Shown: positions 7,608-16,831 of the stretch, one piece after another
Numbering within the stretch: the first letter of the stretch is position 1
Layout of the letters: each line of letters starts with the position of its first letter
Source: Desmonostoc muscorum FACHB-395
GTDB taxonomy: Bacteria; Cyanobacteriota; Cyanobacteriia; Cyanobacteriales; Nostocaceae
DNA: 64,000 nt
Assembly: GCF_014698035.1 (NCBI RefSeq)
Contig: NZ_JACJSF010000004.1
Coordinates: forward strand, 161,006-225,005
Reading direction: 5' to 3'
The notes under the pieces: model-generated
Seen by the model: only the letters and a program-made list of their open reading frames with translations
Database searches by the model: none
Told to the model about the DNA's origin: nothing
Translations under genes and position numbers: made by a program

Positions 7608-7830
7608 GACATACTCCCCGGCGTGTTCGCCCTTGGCGTTCCCGTTCGCGCAGCGTCTCCGTCAGGAGAAGGGTAGGCACGGGGAAGAAGGAGTAATGAG
7701 TAATAAGTAATAAGTAATGAGTAAATACCCATTTTTCATCCACTCATTACTCATTACTCCTTACTCATTACTTTAAAGCATTGCGTGAAGCACGGGGTTT
7801 CAGACCCATATTTTTGATGAGGCAATACTG
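7608..7830. mobile_element. possible IS200/IS605-type relic with internal repeats
   Basis: The left side begins TTGACATACTCCCCGGCGTG and the right side has GAAGCACGGGG then TTTCAGACCC. These phrases occur at ends of IS200/IS605/TnpB-type elements in cyanobacteria. There is no transposase or TnpB frame between. The interior holds a GCGCAGCGTCTC dispersed palindrome (about 7650) and a heptamer repeat tract GAGTAAT/AGTAATA (7692-7724) facing its inverted copy (7743-7775), which together can form a long hairpin. The call rests on remembered end sequences only. Confidence 0.3.
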
Positions 7831-7871
7831 TTCTGAATAACTTAGGAATGATGTGAATTTTCACTATGGCT

Positions 7872-8018
7872 CTAAGCCTTGGCGACGTTTTTCTTGGATG
7901 ACTTTACGATGTTATCTGTTCGCTCATATAAGGTAACTAGGTAAATCGGGAGATACATTCGCGTTAGCCAAGTCAAGACTCTATATAACTGTTTCAATTG
8001 TTCTGAGGTTGGCTCCAT
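7872..8018 (-). CDS. small conserved-looking protein (48 aa)
   Basis: Minus strand ATG 8018 to TAG 7872 encodes 48 residues: an N-terminal MEPTSEQLKQLYRVLTWLTR, a short hydrophobic stretch MYLPIYLVTLYE, and a basic tail (KSSKKNVAKA). The composition is protein-like, with one possible short membrane-associated helix. It lies in a spacer with otherwise no gene and points away from Ycf51. Name and function are unknown; I judge it real from amino-acid composition and clean start/stop only. Confidence 0.5.
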   Translation of the reverse strand: MEPTSEQLKQLYRVLTWLTRMYLPIYLVTLYERTDNIVKSSKKNVAKA

Positions 8019-8253
8019 TTCACCACTAAACTTAGGCTAAACGCAAGTTTAAACTTTATTAAAACTACGATGTCTGGCGACAAGCCGCAAATATTGAAGA
8101 TGCTCCCCGTAGCTTGCTTCGACCTAGAAGTACGCATCTAACCACCCAATATTCTGATTAGCATTAAAGACATACGATAACCCTTATGGTGTAAGCTCTC
8201 AGTAAAATGGATATGTCAGTAACGAAAAAAAAGACGCATCCATAACCTACCCT

Positions 8254-8775
8254 ATGCTCACAACAGCTAACTTTCTTCAGTACACCCAATGGTCAGGTAT
8301 AGCTACCTTGGTATTCGCTGCCTTAACAGTTTTGGCTTTTATTCTCAAATGGGGCATCCGCTTTCGGCTGGTGGGTACGACTGGCTTTATGCTGGTGCTG
8401 ACAGGTGGTTTATTTGCACTGTCGATAGTCCCCTTGAGTCGGGCTGTGATTCCAGGAGCGACGAAGTACACTCTAGTTTATGACAATGGCTCAACACAAG
8501 CGGTTATTACTACATCGCCCAAAATTACACCTACGCAATTAGAAGCAACTTTACGTCAAGCAGCTAGTAATCTATTTTCTTATGGTCGTTCAGGTACACG
8601 GGAAGACGACAAGTTGACAGTTCGCGCCCGCGTCATTATCCACCCAGAAACAGGGGTTTCTGTACCAGTTTACTTGGGTGAGGCCAAGCGATCGCTAGTT
8701 TCTCATCAAAATTCACCAGTCACAGTGGAAATTTACACAGACAAATTCGCCCAATTGCCAAAATCTAACGCTTAA
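8254..8775 (+). CDS. ycf51: Ycf51 family protein (DUF2518)
   Basis: The 173-residue product has two N-terminal membrane helices (about 15-33 and 40-62: TLVFAALTVLAFILKWGI and FMLVLTGGLFALSIVPL). A soluble domain follows with the Ycf51 pattern KYTLVYDNGSTQAVITTSP, an LRQAASNLFSYGR helix and RARVIIHPETGVSVPVYLG. Ycf51 proteins occur in cyanobacteria and some plastids; their role is not established. The start ATG at 8254 is unambiguous. It is monocistronic, followed by a repeat-rich spacer. Confidence 0.88.
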   Translation: MLTTANFLQYTQWSGIATLVFAALTVLAFILKWGIRFRLVGTTGFMLVLTGGLFALSIVPLSRAVIPGATKYTLVYDNGSTQAVITTSPKITPTQLEATLRQAASNLFSYGRSGTREDDKLTVRARVIIHPETGVSVPVYLGEAKRSLVSHQNSPVTVEIYTDKFAQLPKSNA

Positions 8776-8800
8776 GGGAATGGGGAATGGGAAAGAGGCA

Positions 8801-8930
8801 GAGGGCAGGGGGGACAAGGGGACAAGGAGAATTGGGGATAAGGGGAAAGACTTGTTTCAAGTTCTCACCTCTTGTCCCCAAGTCCTCTTCCCAATTCCCA
8901 ATCCCCAATCCCCAATCCAATGCTTGTTAT
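8801..8930. repeat. GACAAGG/CCCCAAT-type repeat spacer, copy 1
   Basis: Low-complexity GGGGACAAGG units on the left and CCCCAATCC units on the right can pair. The core at 8821-8880 (AATTGGGGATAAGGGGAAAG, then ACTTGTTTCAAGTTCTCACC) is almost identical to 59132-59190, so it is a dispersed repeat, not a gene. Confidence 0.75.
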
Positions 8931-8944
8931 CAGAATGACATAAT

Positions 8945-9466
8945 TTATTTTGTATTTACCGATACATTAATAGTTATTATTAGATTAAGATGTTCACACT
9001 TTCGTGATTCTACTGTGGAAAAAGATCGATCAGCCTGCGGGTAATGGATACTGACAGTTGTGATTTGTCGGTTGTTATTGTAATTGCCACTATTGACATT
9101 TTTACAATTTTTTGCAGCCAAATGCAACGCTGTGGGAGCGGACATCGATCTGTAAACCCTAACGCATCTATCCATAGCTGAAATGACCATCGACAGACGA
9201 TTCAGTTCTCAATCACTTTTCTTGAGAATCTGAGAGTGGTAATGTTAGTTAATCATACGGTTATTCAAAACTTTGATAGTTCGGAATTTCAGGCTAATGG
9301 ACACAACAGATTCAAGCAACGTCGTTAAATGGCTTAACCAGTTAGCGATTAGATCGGTTAAAACCTAGTTGAGTCAGATGTAAGTTTTTAGCCATCTGGC
9401 AACAAGTATCTTTTGTTGCAAGTCTATTAGATTAAGAAATATCAAGTTTTTGGCAAACTAGATTAT
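8945..9466. other. long leader/spacer without gene
   Basis: I see no protein gene or RNA gene here. Short inverted repeats such as TTCTCAA/TTGAGAA (about 9204-9228) lie in the probable leader of the alcohol dehydrogenase gene and could be regulatory, but no known motif is evident. Confidence 0.4.
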
Positions 9467-10657
9467 ATGTCTAATCAACTTTCTACTCAACCTTCTTTGT
9501 CTACTCAAACCTCTAGTTCATTATTTACGCTCACAGTTGCCCCGGCAAAAGTCATCCGTGGTTCTGGGGTGTTGCAAGCAGCCGCAGCAGAGATTGCCTG
9601 TTTGGGAAGTCGTCCCTTAATTGTGGCAGGTGAATCGACTCTCGCCATCAGCCGAAAGAATTTGCAACCAGTTTTAGAAACGCAACAGTTACATCCTGTC
9701 CAAGCTTCTTATGGTGCAGATTGCTGCGAAGCTAGCCTGAAATCTTTACAGAAGAAGGCAAAAGAACATAAAGCTGATGTGATTATTGGTGTTGGTGGCG
9801 GCAAAGCCTTAGATACAGCAAAATTACTCGCGCAGCAGTTACAGTTGCCAGTGGTGACAATTCCGACATCAGGGGCTACCTGTGCAGCTTGGAGTGCCTT
9901 GTCGAATGTTTATTCGGAAAATGGGGCGTTTCTCTACGATGTGGGACTGTCTCGTTGTCCTGATTTACTAATACTCGATTATGACTTGATTCAAACTGCA
10001 CCACAACGGACTTTAGTAGCTGGAATTGGTGATGCGATCGCTAAGTGGTATGAAGCCTCTGTTAGCAGTGGGCATTTACAAGACACTTTAATTATTGCTG
10101 CGGTGCAACAAGCAAGAGTTTTGCGAGATATCCTCTTGCAAAAGTCAGCCGCCGCCTTGAAGGAACCAGGTAGTGAAGTTTGGCGAGAAGTCGTAGACGC
10201 AAGTGTTTTATTAGCTGGGGTAGTTGGAGGACTTGGAGGGGCGCAGTGTCGCACAGTTGCTGCCCATGCCGTGCATAATGGTTTAACTCATATTTCAGGA
10301 CATGGCAGTATTCATGGCGAAAAAGTCGCTTTTGGAATTTTAGTGCAACTGCGTTTAGAAGAAATGCTACAAGGCAATCAACTAGCAGCATCAGCACGAC
10401 AACAGTTGTTAAAGTTCTACACAGAAATTGGGCTACCCCAAAAATTAAGTGATTTGGGATTGGGCAATATTACATTAGGTGAGTTACAAACAGCCGCCGA
10501 AATTGCTCTAGTTCCTAATTCTGACATCCATCGACTACCATTTAAAGTCGCGCCAGAACAGTTGATGGCAGCAATGGTTTCCACCACTGCACCTATAGAT
10601 AGTAAAGACATGAATCGAGTTTCGCCCAAGGGAATCAGTGACGAGGTTGAAGAATGA
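9467..10657 (+). CDS. iron-containing alcohol dehydrogenase family protein (GldA-like)
   Basis: A 396-residue protein of the Fe-ADH/glycerol dehydrogenase/dehydroquinate-synthase fold. The N-terminal nucleotide-binding domain shows GVGGGKALDTAK (about 105-116) and TIPTSGATCAAWS. The C-terminal metal domain supplies expected ligands Asp189 (GDAIAKW), His270 (HNGLTHI) and His283 (HGEKVAFG). Family members reduce or oxidise short polyols or aldehydes with NAD(P); the substrate here is unknown. The stop overlaps the next start (ATGA), so it is coupled with an aminotransferase. A joint pathway making or using an amino/hydroxy compound is a reasonable inference. Confidence 0.88.
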   Translation: MSNQLSTQPSLSTQTSSSLFTLTVAPAKVIRGSGVLQAAAAEIACLGSRPLIVAGESTLAISRKNLQPVLETQQLHPVQASYGADCCEASLKSLQKKAKEHKADVIIGVGGGKALDTAKLLAQQLQLPVVTIPTSGATCAAWSALSNVYSENGAFLYDVGLSRCPDLLILDYDLIQTAPQRTLVAGIGDAIAKWYEASVSSGHLQDTLIIAAVQQARVLRDILLQKSAAALKEPGSEVWREVVDASVLLAGVVGGLGGAQCRTVAAHAVHNGLTHISGHGSIHGEKVAFGILVQLRLEEMLQGNQLAASARQQLLKFYTEIGLPQKLSDLGLGNITLGELQTAAEIALVPNSDIHRLPFKVAPEQLMAAMVSTTAPIDSKDMNRVSPKGISDEVEE

Positions 10658-11865
10658 GTTTAAATTGGATTGTCCCAGCAGAACGCATACAAAAACTACC
10701 ACCTTATGTATTTGCCCGTTTAGATGAACTAAAAGCGAAAGCACGGGAACAAGGGTTAGATTTAATTGATTTGGGTATGGGAAACCCCGACGGTGCAACA
10801 CCAGCACCAGTTGTAGAAGCGGCGATCGCAGCTTTAAAAGATCCCGCCAATCACGGTTATCCGCCCTTTGAAGGGACTGCTAGTTTTCGTCGTGCCATCA
10901 CCAATTGGTATCATCGCCGTTATGGTGTGGTTTTAGATCCTGATAGCGAAGCTTTGCCACTGCTGGGTTCTAAAGAAGGATTAACCCATTTAGCGATCGC
11001 CTACGTTAACCCTGGCGATTTAGTTTTGGTTCCTTCCCCAGCTTATCCCGCCCATTTTCGCGGCCCGGCGATCGCAGGCGGCAAAATCCACAGTTTGATT
11101 CTTAAACCAGAAAATGACTGGTTAATCGATTTAGCTGCGATTCCTGATGAGGTTGCCAGACAAGCTAAAATTCTCTATTTCAACTATCCCAGCAATCCCA
11201 CTGCTGCCACAGCCCCCCGCGAATTTTTTGAAGAAATCGTCGCCTTCGCCCGTAAATATGAAATTTTACTGGTGCATGATTTATGTTACGCCGAGTTAGC
11301 TTTTGATGGTTATCAACCCACTAGCTTGCTAGAAATTCCCGGCGCGAAAGATATTGGTGTAGAATTTCACACCTTATCTAAAACCTACAATATGGCTGGT
11401 TGGCGCGTTGGTTTTGTGGTGGGGAACCGCCATGTAATTCAAGGTTTGCGGACACTAAAAACTAACTTAGATTACGGTATTTTTTCCGCCTTGCAAAAAG
11501 CAGCCGAAACCGCCTTGCAATTGCCAGATGTCTATTTGCATGAGGTACAACAACGCTACCGTACCCGCCGTGATTTCCTCATTGACGGGTTAGGAGAGTT
11601 GGGTTGGGATATCCCCAGAACTAAGGCGACAATGTATCTTTGGGTGAAGTGCCCCGTTGGTATGGGTTCTACAGATTTTGCCTTGAACGTGTTGCAACAA
11701 ACTGGCGTTGTTCTGACTCCAGGTAATGCTTTTGGGGTTGCGGGCGAAGGTTATGTAAGGATCAGTTTGATTGCCGACTGCGATCGCTTGGGTGAAGCTT
11801 TACATCGCTTCAAACAAGCCGGAATCCGCTATCAACCTGAAGTTGTAGTCTCTGCCTCACAATGA
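10654..11865 (+). CDS. class I/II PLP aminotransferase (aspartate/LL-DAP aminotransferase-like)
   Basis: This 403-residue fold-type I aminotransferase contains LIDLGMGNPDG near the N-terminus, the GYPPFEGTASFRRAI segment, FNYPSNPTAATA, and the PLP lysine Lys243 in LSKTYNMAGWRVGF. Its closest family context is aspartate or LL-diaminopimelate aminotransferase-like enzymes. It transfers amino groups between amino and 2-oxo acids in the cytosol; the exact substrate cannot be fixed. It begins 4 bp inside the alcohol dehydrogenase gene, which implies one operon. A terminator-like feature is not obvious downstream; the spacer carries an aquaporin relic. Confidence 0.88.
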   Translation: MSLNWIVPAERIQKLPPYVFARLDELKAKAREQGLDLIDLGMGNPDGATPAPVVEAAIAALKDPANHGYPPFEGTASFRRAITNWYHRRYGVVLDPDSEALPLLGSKEGLTHLAIAYVNPGDLVLVPSPAYPAHFRGPAIAGGKIHSLILKPENDWLIDLAAIPDEVARQAKILYFNYPSNPTAATAPREFFEEIVAFARKYEILLVHDLCYAELAFDGYQPTSLLEIPGAKDIGVEFHTLSKTYNMAGWRVGFVVGNRHVIQGLRTLKTNLDYGIFSALQKAAETALQLPDVYLHEVQQRYRTRRDFLIDGLGELGWDIPRTKATMYLWVKCPVGMGSTDFALNVLQQTGVVLTPGNAFGVAGEGYVRISLIADCDRLGEALHRFKQAGIRYQPEVVVSASQ

Positions 11866-12081
11866 AAATAGCATAACCTTATCGAAATCTAATTCATGCA
11901 ACCCTACCCTGCTAGGATGCTCATTTAATTGCTGCGGGCTTTTACTTCCTTTGCAATAATCGTCGCGTAATTTAATCTATGCGTCCCTGCTGCCATTAGT
12001 GGCAAGTGTAAGTAAGCGGGATGGTTTCGACTTTCCAACATTTGGCGTACAGTTGGGTCAAACAAGTACGCAAAGTAAAAG

Positions 12082-12111
12082 CCTCAAGTAATTAAAGTCA
12101 TTACTGAGGCA
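12082..12111. repeat. inverted repeat GCCTCA...TGAGGC
   Basis: GCCTCAAGTAAT and ATTACTGAGGC can pair around AAAGTC. On the minus strand the stem is followed by TTTTAC, so it may be an old terminator. The surrounding 11866-12081 stretch holds no gene I can recognise. Confidence 0.4.
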
Positions 12112-12141
12112 TTTAAAAATAAATCCAAGGTAATTATACCC

Positions 12142-12290
12142 ATGAAGTTGATTTACTCTTTAGGGTATATTCGCGGCGCACACTTCAACCCAGCAGTGAC
12201 ATTAGCATTTTGGACAAGTGGTTTTTCCCAAAAGAGCGAGTAATACCGTATATTTTGGCGCAGTGAGTGCGATCGCAGCTTGGGCACCCC
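12142..12290 (+). pseudogene. aquaporin/MIP channel fragment with frameshifts
   Basis: The first frame gives KLIYSLGYIRGAHFNPAVTL and then AFWTSGF, the hallmark first NPA loop of aquaporins. A frameshift near 12232 is needed to continue PKERVIPYILAQ, and another near 12265 gives VSAIAAW, as in the following helix of AqpZ/GlpF-like channels. Only about 50 of the usual 230-plus residues remain; no upstream helices or second NPA were found. It is a decayed remnant, not a functional channel. Confidence 0.7.
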
Positions 12291-12482
12291 GCTACGCTAA
12301 GGTGTATCTACAGAGGATTTCTGGCTTAACTGAAAGATATTGATGTATATTTGCTGTGCCGAAAAAGCTTTGAGCCAACTAATGAAGTAAGTATAAATCA
12401 AGTCGGGAATTATCCGGATCGACAGATGACACTAGTGTAATTACTAAATACAGAGGGTTAAAAAAATTACAACACTAGTTGA

Positions 12483-13052
12483 TTGAGTCTAAACAATTTT
12501 ATGTTGTCTGATTTAGATTTAGTTAGAGAGTTCGTATGCAACTCTATCCAGAAAAAAGATATTTTATTGGCAAATCGTTCCTTAACAGCACAAACAATTT
12601 ATAATACTAACCGTCTGGCAACAAAGGCTGAAGGCATAATTGCCACTGCCCAACTAAATCCCACACAAACGGAATTCTTGATTTTGTCTAATTCATCCCA
12701 TTGGGAATTACTGAATCAGGCTTTGCCAGAATATAATTATCTCCTCAAAGGAAACATAGATAGTCGTGGTTTCTATCACTATCAATACTGCCAAATTCCT
12801 AAAAATTATAGCTTGCAATGTACTAAATCTGTCCTTTTATGGCGAGCTTGGTGGAAATATCGCAAGAATACTTTACAACTAGGAATTCCATCGGGTCTTT
12901 TAATCCAGACAAGAGATTCATGGTATCCAATCCTAGATTTAACCATTAGTAAGGGACTGCTGTATGTAAAAACTTTAGGAAGTGAGATAGAAATTCATGC
13001 AGATGACCTAGTAATTTGGTTAAGCAAAATTGAAGCAAATTCTCAAAATTAG
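12483..13052 (+). CDS. hypothetical protein, unknown family (189 aa)
   Basis: A soluble, aromatic-rich protein without a signal peptide or clear membrane segment. Visible features include an N-terminal helix (SDLDLVREFVCNSIQKKDIL), a YNTNRLATKAEGIIATAQL segment and a beta-rich C-terminal half with SWYPILDLTISKGLLYVKTL. The frame opens with TTG at 12483; ATG 12501 is an alternative and no strong ribosome binding site decides between them. It converges on the hybrid kinase gene. I do not recognise the family and infer no function. Confidence 0.65.
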   Translation: MSLNNFMLSDLDLVREFVCNSIQKKDILLANRSLTAQTIYNTNRLATKAEGIIATAQLNPTQTEFLILSNSSHWELLNQALPEYNYLLKGNIDSRGFYHYQYCQIPKNYSLQCTKSVLLWRAWWKYRKNTLQLGIPSGLLIQTRDSWYPILDLTISKGLLYVKTLGSEIEIHADDLVIWLSKIEANSQN

Positions 13053-13092
13053 TCATTAGTCAAAAACTTCACCTCTCCCTACCCCTTATAAG

Positions 13093-16000
13093 TCAGCTAC
13101 GACTATAAATTAGGTTTGCGATCGCTCGAACTAATTTAGCTGGCTCTACAGGTTTGGTGATATGCTGCCCAAATCCGGCGGCGATTGCCTGTTGGTAGTC
13201 AGCCTCACCAGCATAAGCTGTAAGAGCGATCGCTGGAATTGTCCCTCCTTGTTCTGGTGACATCGCTCTGATTTGACGCATCAGCATATAGCCGTCTATT
13301 TCAGGCATTCCAATGTCGCTTAACAGCAGATTTGGTTGGAACTGAGGCATAGTTTGTAATGCTTCCACAGCCGATGCTGTCTGATTTACCACCGCGCCAG
13401 ATTGCTCCAAAATGAAAGCAATTAACTCTCGCGTATCACGCTCATCATCCACAAGTAGAACTTTTATCCCATTTAGATTGGGTAAATCATCAGGTTGTAT
13501 ACGAATCTGGTGGCTATCTGGATGAATCTTAATCGTTGGTAGTATGACTGTAAAAGTTGCTCCCTGTTCTTCGCCTAAACTTTCTGCCTTAACTGTGCCC
13601 CCATGTAGCTCGACGATGTGACGAACAATAGCTAATCCTAATCCCAATCCCCCAAATTTTCTGGTAGTTGCACCATCAGCTTGTCGGAAGTAGTCAAATA
13701 CGAATGGTAAAAAATCTGGGCTAATTCCCTTACCTGTATCACTGACTCGAAGTTGAACCTGAGAACCAACAGACTGTAAACTAATTTCTACCTCTCCACC
13801 TTGCGGTGTAAACTTAATCGCATTGGAAAGTAAATTCCAGATAACTTGCTGCAATCGACCAGAATCACCAGTTACTAGGAATTTTGAATCGCACCTTTGG
13901 GATGCTGGAAGCGCAACTTGGATTTGGGAGTTAAAATCGATAGATTCTAAATTTCCGTGAGAATTTTCTAATCCAAAATCGTTCGCATAGTGTTCCGCAG
14001 GAAAGTCTAAAATCGTAAATTGCAAATTGATAGATTTAGCTTGGGCGGCTAGACGCACAGTTTCTATTGCAGATGCGATCGCAGTTTCCAGATTTACAGG
14101 AGCAATATTCAAACTCAGTTTACCTTGTAAAATGCGAGAGACATCCAGCAAATCTTCAATTAATTGAGTCTGAAGCTTGGCATTACGCTCAATGGTTTCG
14201 AGAGCGCGAGTAGTGGTTGCTTCATCATACTTTTTAGTTTGCAGTAACTTTGACCATCCCAAAATCGGGTTTAGCGGCGTGCGAAGTTCGTGGGAAAGAA
14301 CCGCCAAAAATTCATCTTTAATTCGGTTTGCTTGGATCAATTCTTCTTTGCGTCGCTGTAACGAAGTCATTAACTCGGCGCGTTCCAAAGCAACCGCTAT
14401 CTGATCGGAGGTTGCTTGCAGTAGAGCAATCTCCCCAGAGGTAAAGTGGGTACGGGTGCGACTGGCAAAGGAGAGGACACCAAGTAGCTTTCCCTGAGCA
14501 ATTAACGGTTGACCGGCGTATGCTGTGATTTCCAAAGACTTGAGGATGTGGGAATTTGGATGAGTAGAGTTCAGCACATTATTGACGACAATTTGACGGC
14601 GTTCTTGCGCTATTAGTCCGCACATCCCTTGATTAAATTCCAGGTATTCAATTGCTTGAAATACTTCATCAGTAATACCATTCCAAGCTACTAACCGAAG
14701 TTTCTGCTGATTTTCGTGTGTCTCAATTAGATAGTGGAAGTAAAAATGCAAATCCATTTGCGCCGAAAGTTTATTAAACAAACTGTTCATTAAATCCAAC
14801 GGACGCTCGGTTGAAAGCAAATCACTGGTGGTTTCAGAGAGCAGTTTGAGCCTTTCACTGCGCTCTTGCAAAGCAAGTTCTGCAAGCTGGCGTTCACGAA
14901 GGATGCGTTCGCGTTCGGTGATGTCAACTGCAACCCCTCCTACTAGACGTTGCCCTGTCGCATTTGCAATGGGAAATTTATATACCAAAAATTCCCCTAG
15001 AGTGCCATCTGTGCGTGGGGCAGACTCGATGGTTTCAACAACCTGATTTGTTTGGGCAACTATTCTAATGTTATCAAGTAAGGGTTGAGCTATTTGGGCT
15101 GGATATAGGTCAAAAATGTTTTTATTAATCGCTTTTTTGGTTGCTACATCAAATATGGTCAGATAAGTTGGACTGAGGTAAAGTATACGCCCGTCTGCAT
15201 TGGTAATCCATGCTGCGGCGGGAATATTGTCCATAAAAGCTTGAAATTGCTCTTGACTCTGACTCAGCGCTTTTTTAGCTTGCTTGAGGTCACTAATATC
15301 AAGAATAAATGCAACTGATTTCTGCCCAGATTCTCCTAAAAGAGAGTAGCCAACTACAACTGGGACAATAGAACCATCTTTGCGAATACATTCCTTCTCA
15401 TAAGGTGTACAGGTTCCCTTTACTGTTGCCTCAGCAATAGCCAGTTCATCTAAATATTGATACTCAGGAGGCGTAATATCACTCCAGCGTAGTCTACCTG
15501 CCTGAATATCTACTTGGGTATAGCCCACAATTCTCAAGAATTCGTCGTTGGCTTCAGTGATACTACCATTCACATCACCAAAGATAATGCCAACTATATT
15601 TGCTTTGACAAAACTCCTGAGTCGTTCTTCACTTTCTTGGACTGCTTTCTCTGCTTGTTTGCGTAAGCGAAGCTCGTCGTAGACATCGCTAATATCTGTA
15701 GTGCTGCCAACAATGCGGACTGGTTTTCCATCAGCATCCCGTTGCACCACTATTCCTTGATCCAGTACATAGATGTACTGGTTATCTTGGTTGCGAATGC
15801 GATACTCAGCAGTATAGCGATCGCTATTTGCCAAAGCGATCGCCGACTCCTCTTGTACGCGCGGCAAATCCTCTGGATGCACAAGTTCTCGCCACCAATT
15901 ACCTGTTGGTTCTGCAATATCGAGAGAATAACCCAAAATTCGGGTTAACCCATCGGTTCTTTCAACAGTATCCTGTTCTACATTCCAGTCATAAATGAGA

Positions 16001-16830
16001 CAGTTAACCGCAGATGCTGCTAACTGAAAACGTTCGTTAGCTAACCTCAGACGTTCTTCCTTCTCCCGCAAGATTTGTTCGGCTTGTTTGCGTTCGCTCA
16101 AATCAACAACAAAGCCAATGACAGTTTCTTCGCTGTCTTCTACCAGGACAGAACCGAGCAAAACGCAAACTCTTGTGCCATCTTTGCAGATATATTCCTT
16201 CTCAAAGGGTTTACAGACTCCGGTTGTTCTCAGTTCTTCCACTGAACGCTCACTCAATAGAAGATACTCAGGTGGGGTAATTTCACGCCAGTTCATTTGG
16301 TTAGCAGACAAATCTTCTCGCGTATAGCCGACCATTTTTAGAAAAGCATCATTTGCTTCTATAATCGAACCGTTCTTAATATCAGTAACAATCATTCCAA
16401 TGATGTTGGATTCTGCGAGTCTGCTAAACCGCATTTCGCTATTTTGCAACAATTTCAGGCTTGTCTCAGCCTTGCGTCTGGCAGTTCGCAACTCTGAAGA
16501 GAGGGCGGTAATTAAGAAGGATACTAGTGAGAATGTGGTTAATTGTACTAAAACGTTTAGGCTGAGAAAATCGAACGAGTAGACTGGCTCCAGCAAAAAA
16601 TATAGCGCAGTTGTAACAGATAATGCGATCGCTAATACTCCAAGTCTCATGCCGCCGTACCAGGCGCTGACTGCAACAGCAGCATAAAATAATGTAAATA
16701 CGCTCGGATCAAAAACTGGTAGCAATAGTTGTGTCACCAGCAGCGCTGCTATGACTGCCAGGATCATCACGCCATAGGTTAGTAACCAAGAGCGCATCAT
16801 CAAAAATTTTTCGGATACTTTCAGCATCAT
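13093..16830 (-). CDS. membrane-bound hybrid histidine kinase (DUF4118-PAS4-GAF-HK-REC)
   Basis: This 1245-residue sensor has an N-terminal KdpD-like four-helix membrane domain (about 15-110). Four PAS/PAC modules follow (about 130-255, 260-390, 400-520, 525-645), then a GAF domain (about 660-825). The HisKA box has phosphoacceptor His847 in LSHELRTPLNP, followed by an HATPase_c domain (NAIKFTPQGG, DTGKGI, FGGLGLGLAI), and a C-terminal receiver has Asp1172 in LLSDIGMPEIDGY. It should autophosphorylate and relay to its own receiver; the input is unknown. One base separates its ATG from the stop of an XRE regulator, so the two form an operon. No output domain is attached, which suggests a separate partner. 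Confidence 0.92.
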   Translation of the reverse strand: MMLKVSEKFLMMRSWLLTYGVMILAVIAALLVTQLLLPVFDPSVFTLFYAAVAVSAWYGGMRLGVLAIALSVTTALYFLLEPVYSFDFLSLNVLVQLTTFSLVSFLITALSSELRTARRKAETSLKLLQNSEMRFSRLAESNIIGMIVTDIKNGSIIEANDAFLKMVGYTREDLSANQMNWREITPPEYLLLSERSVEELRTTGVCKPFEKEYICKDGTRVCVLLGSVLVEDSEETVIGFVVDLSERKQAEQILREKEERLRLANERFQLAASAVNCLIYDWNVEQDTVERTDGLTRILGYSLDIAEPTGNWWRELVHPEDLPRVQEESAIALANSDRYTAEYRIRNQDNQYIYVLDQGIVVQRDADGKPVRIVGSTTDISDVYDELRLRKQAEKAVQESEERLRSFVKANIVGIIFGDVNGSITEANDEFLRIVGYTQVDIQAGRLRWSDITPPEYQYLDELAIAEATVKGTCTPYEKECIRKDGSIVPVVVGYSLLGESGQKSVAFILDISDLKQAKKALSQSQEQFQAFMDNIPAAAWITNADGRILYLSPTYLTIFDVATKKAINKNIFDLYPAQIAQPLLDNIRIVAQTNQVVETIESAPRTDGTLGEFLVYKFPIANATGQRLVGGVAVDITERERILRERQLAELALQERSERLKLLSETTSDLLSTERPLDLMNSLFNKLSAQMDLHFYFHYLIETHENQQKLRLVAWNGITDEVFQAIEYLEFNQGMCGLIAQERRQIVVNNVLNSTHPNSHILKSLEITAYAGQPLIAQGKLLGVLSFASRTRTHFTSGEIALLQATSDQIAVALERAELMTSLQRRKEELIQANRIKDEFLAVLSHELRTPLNPILGWSKLLQTKKYDEATTTRALETIERNAKLQTQLIEDLLDVSRILQGKLSLNIAPVNLETAIASAIETVRLAAQAKSINLQFTILDFPAEHYANDFGLENSHGNLESIDFNSQIQVALPASQRCDSKFLVTGDSGRLQQVIWNLLSNAIKFTPQGGEVEISLQSVGSQVQLRVSDTGKGISPDFLPFVFDYFRQADGATTRKFGGLGLGLAIVRHIVELHGGTVKAESLGEEQGATFTVILPTIKIHPDSHQIRIQPDDLPNLNGIKVLLVDDERDTRELIAFILEQSGAVVNQTASAVEALQTMPQFQPNLLLSDIGMPEIDGYMLMRQIRAMSPEQGGTIPAIALTAYAGEADYQQAIAAGFGQHITKPVEPAKLVRAIANLIYSRS

Positions 16831-16831
16831 C

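Noticed and set aside
8787..9190. 85- and 81-codon frames on opposite strands after Ycf51
   Set aside because: Both cover repeat DNA and have no sensible composition or family match.
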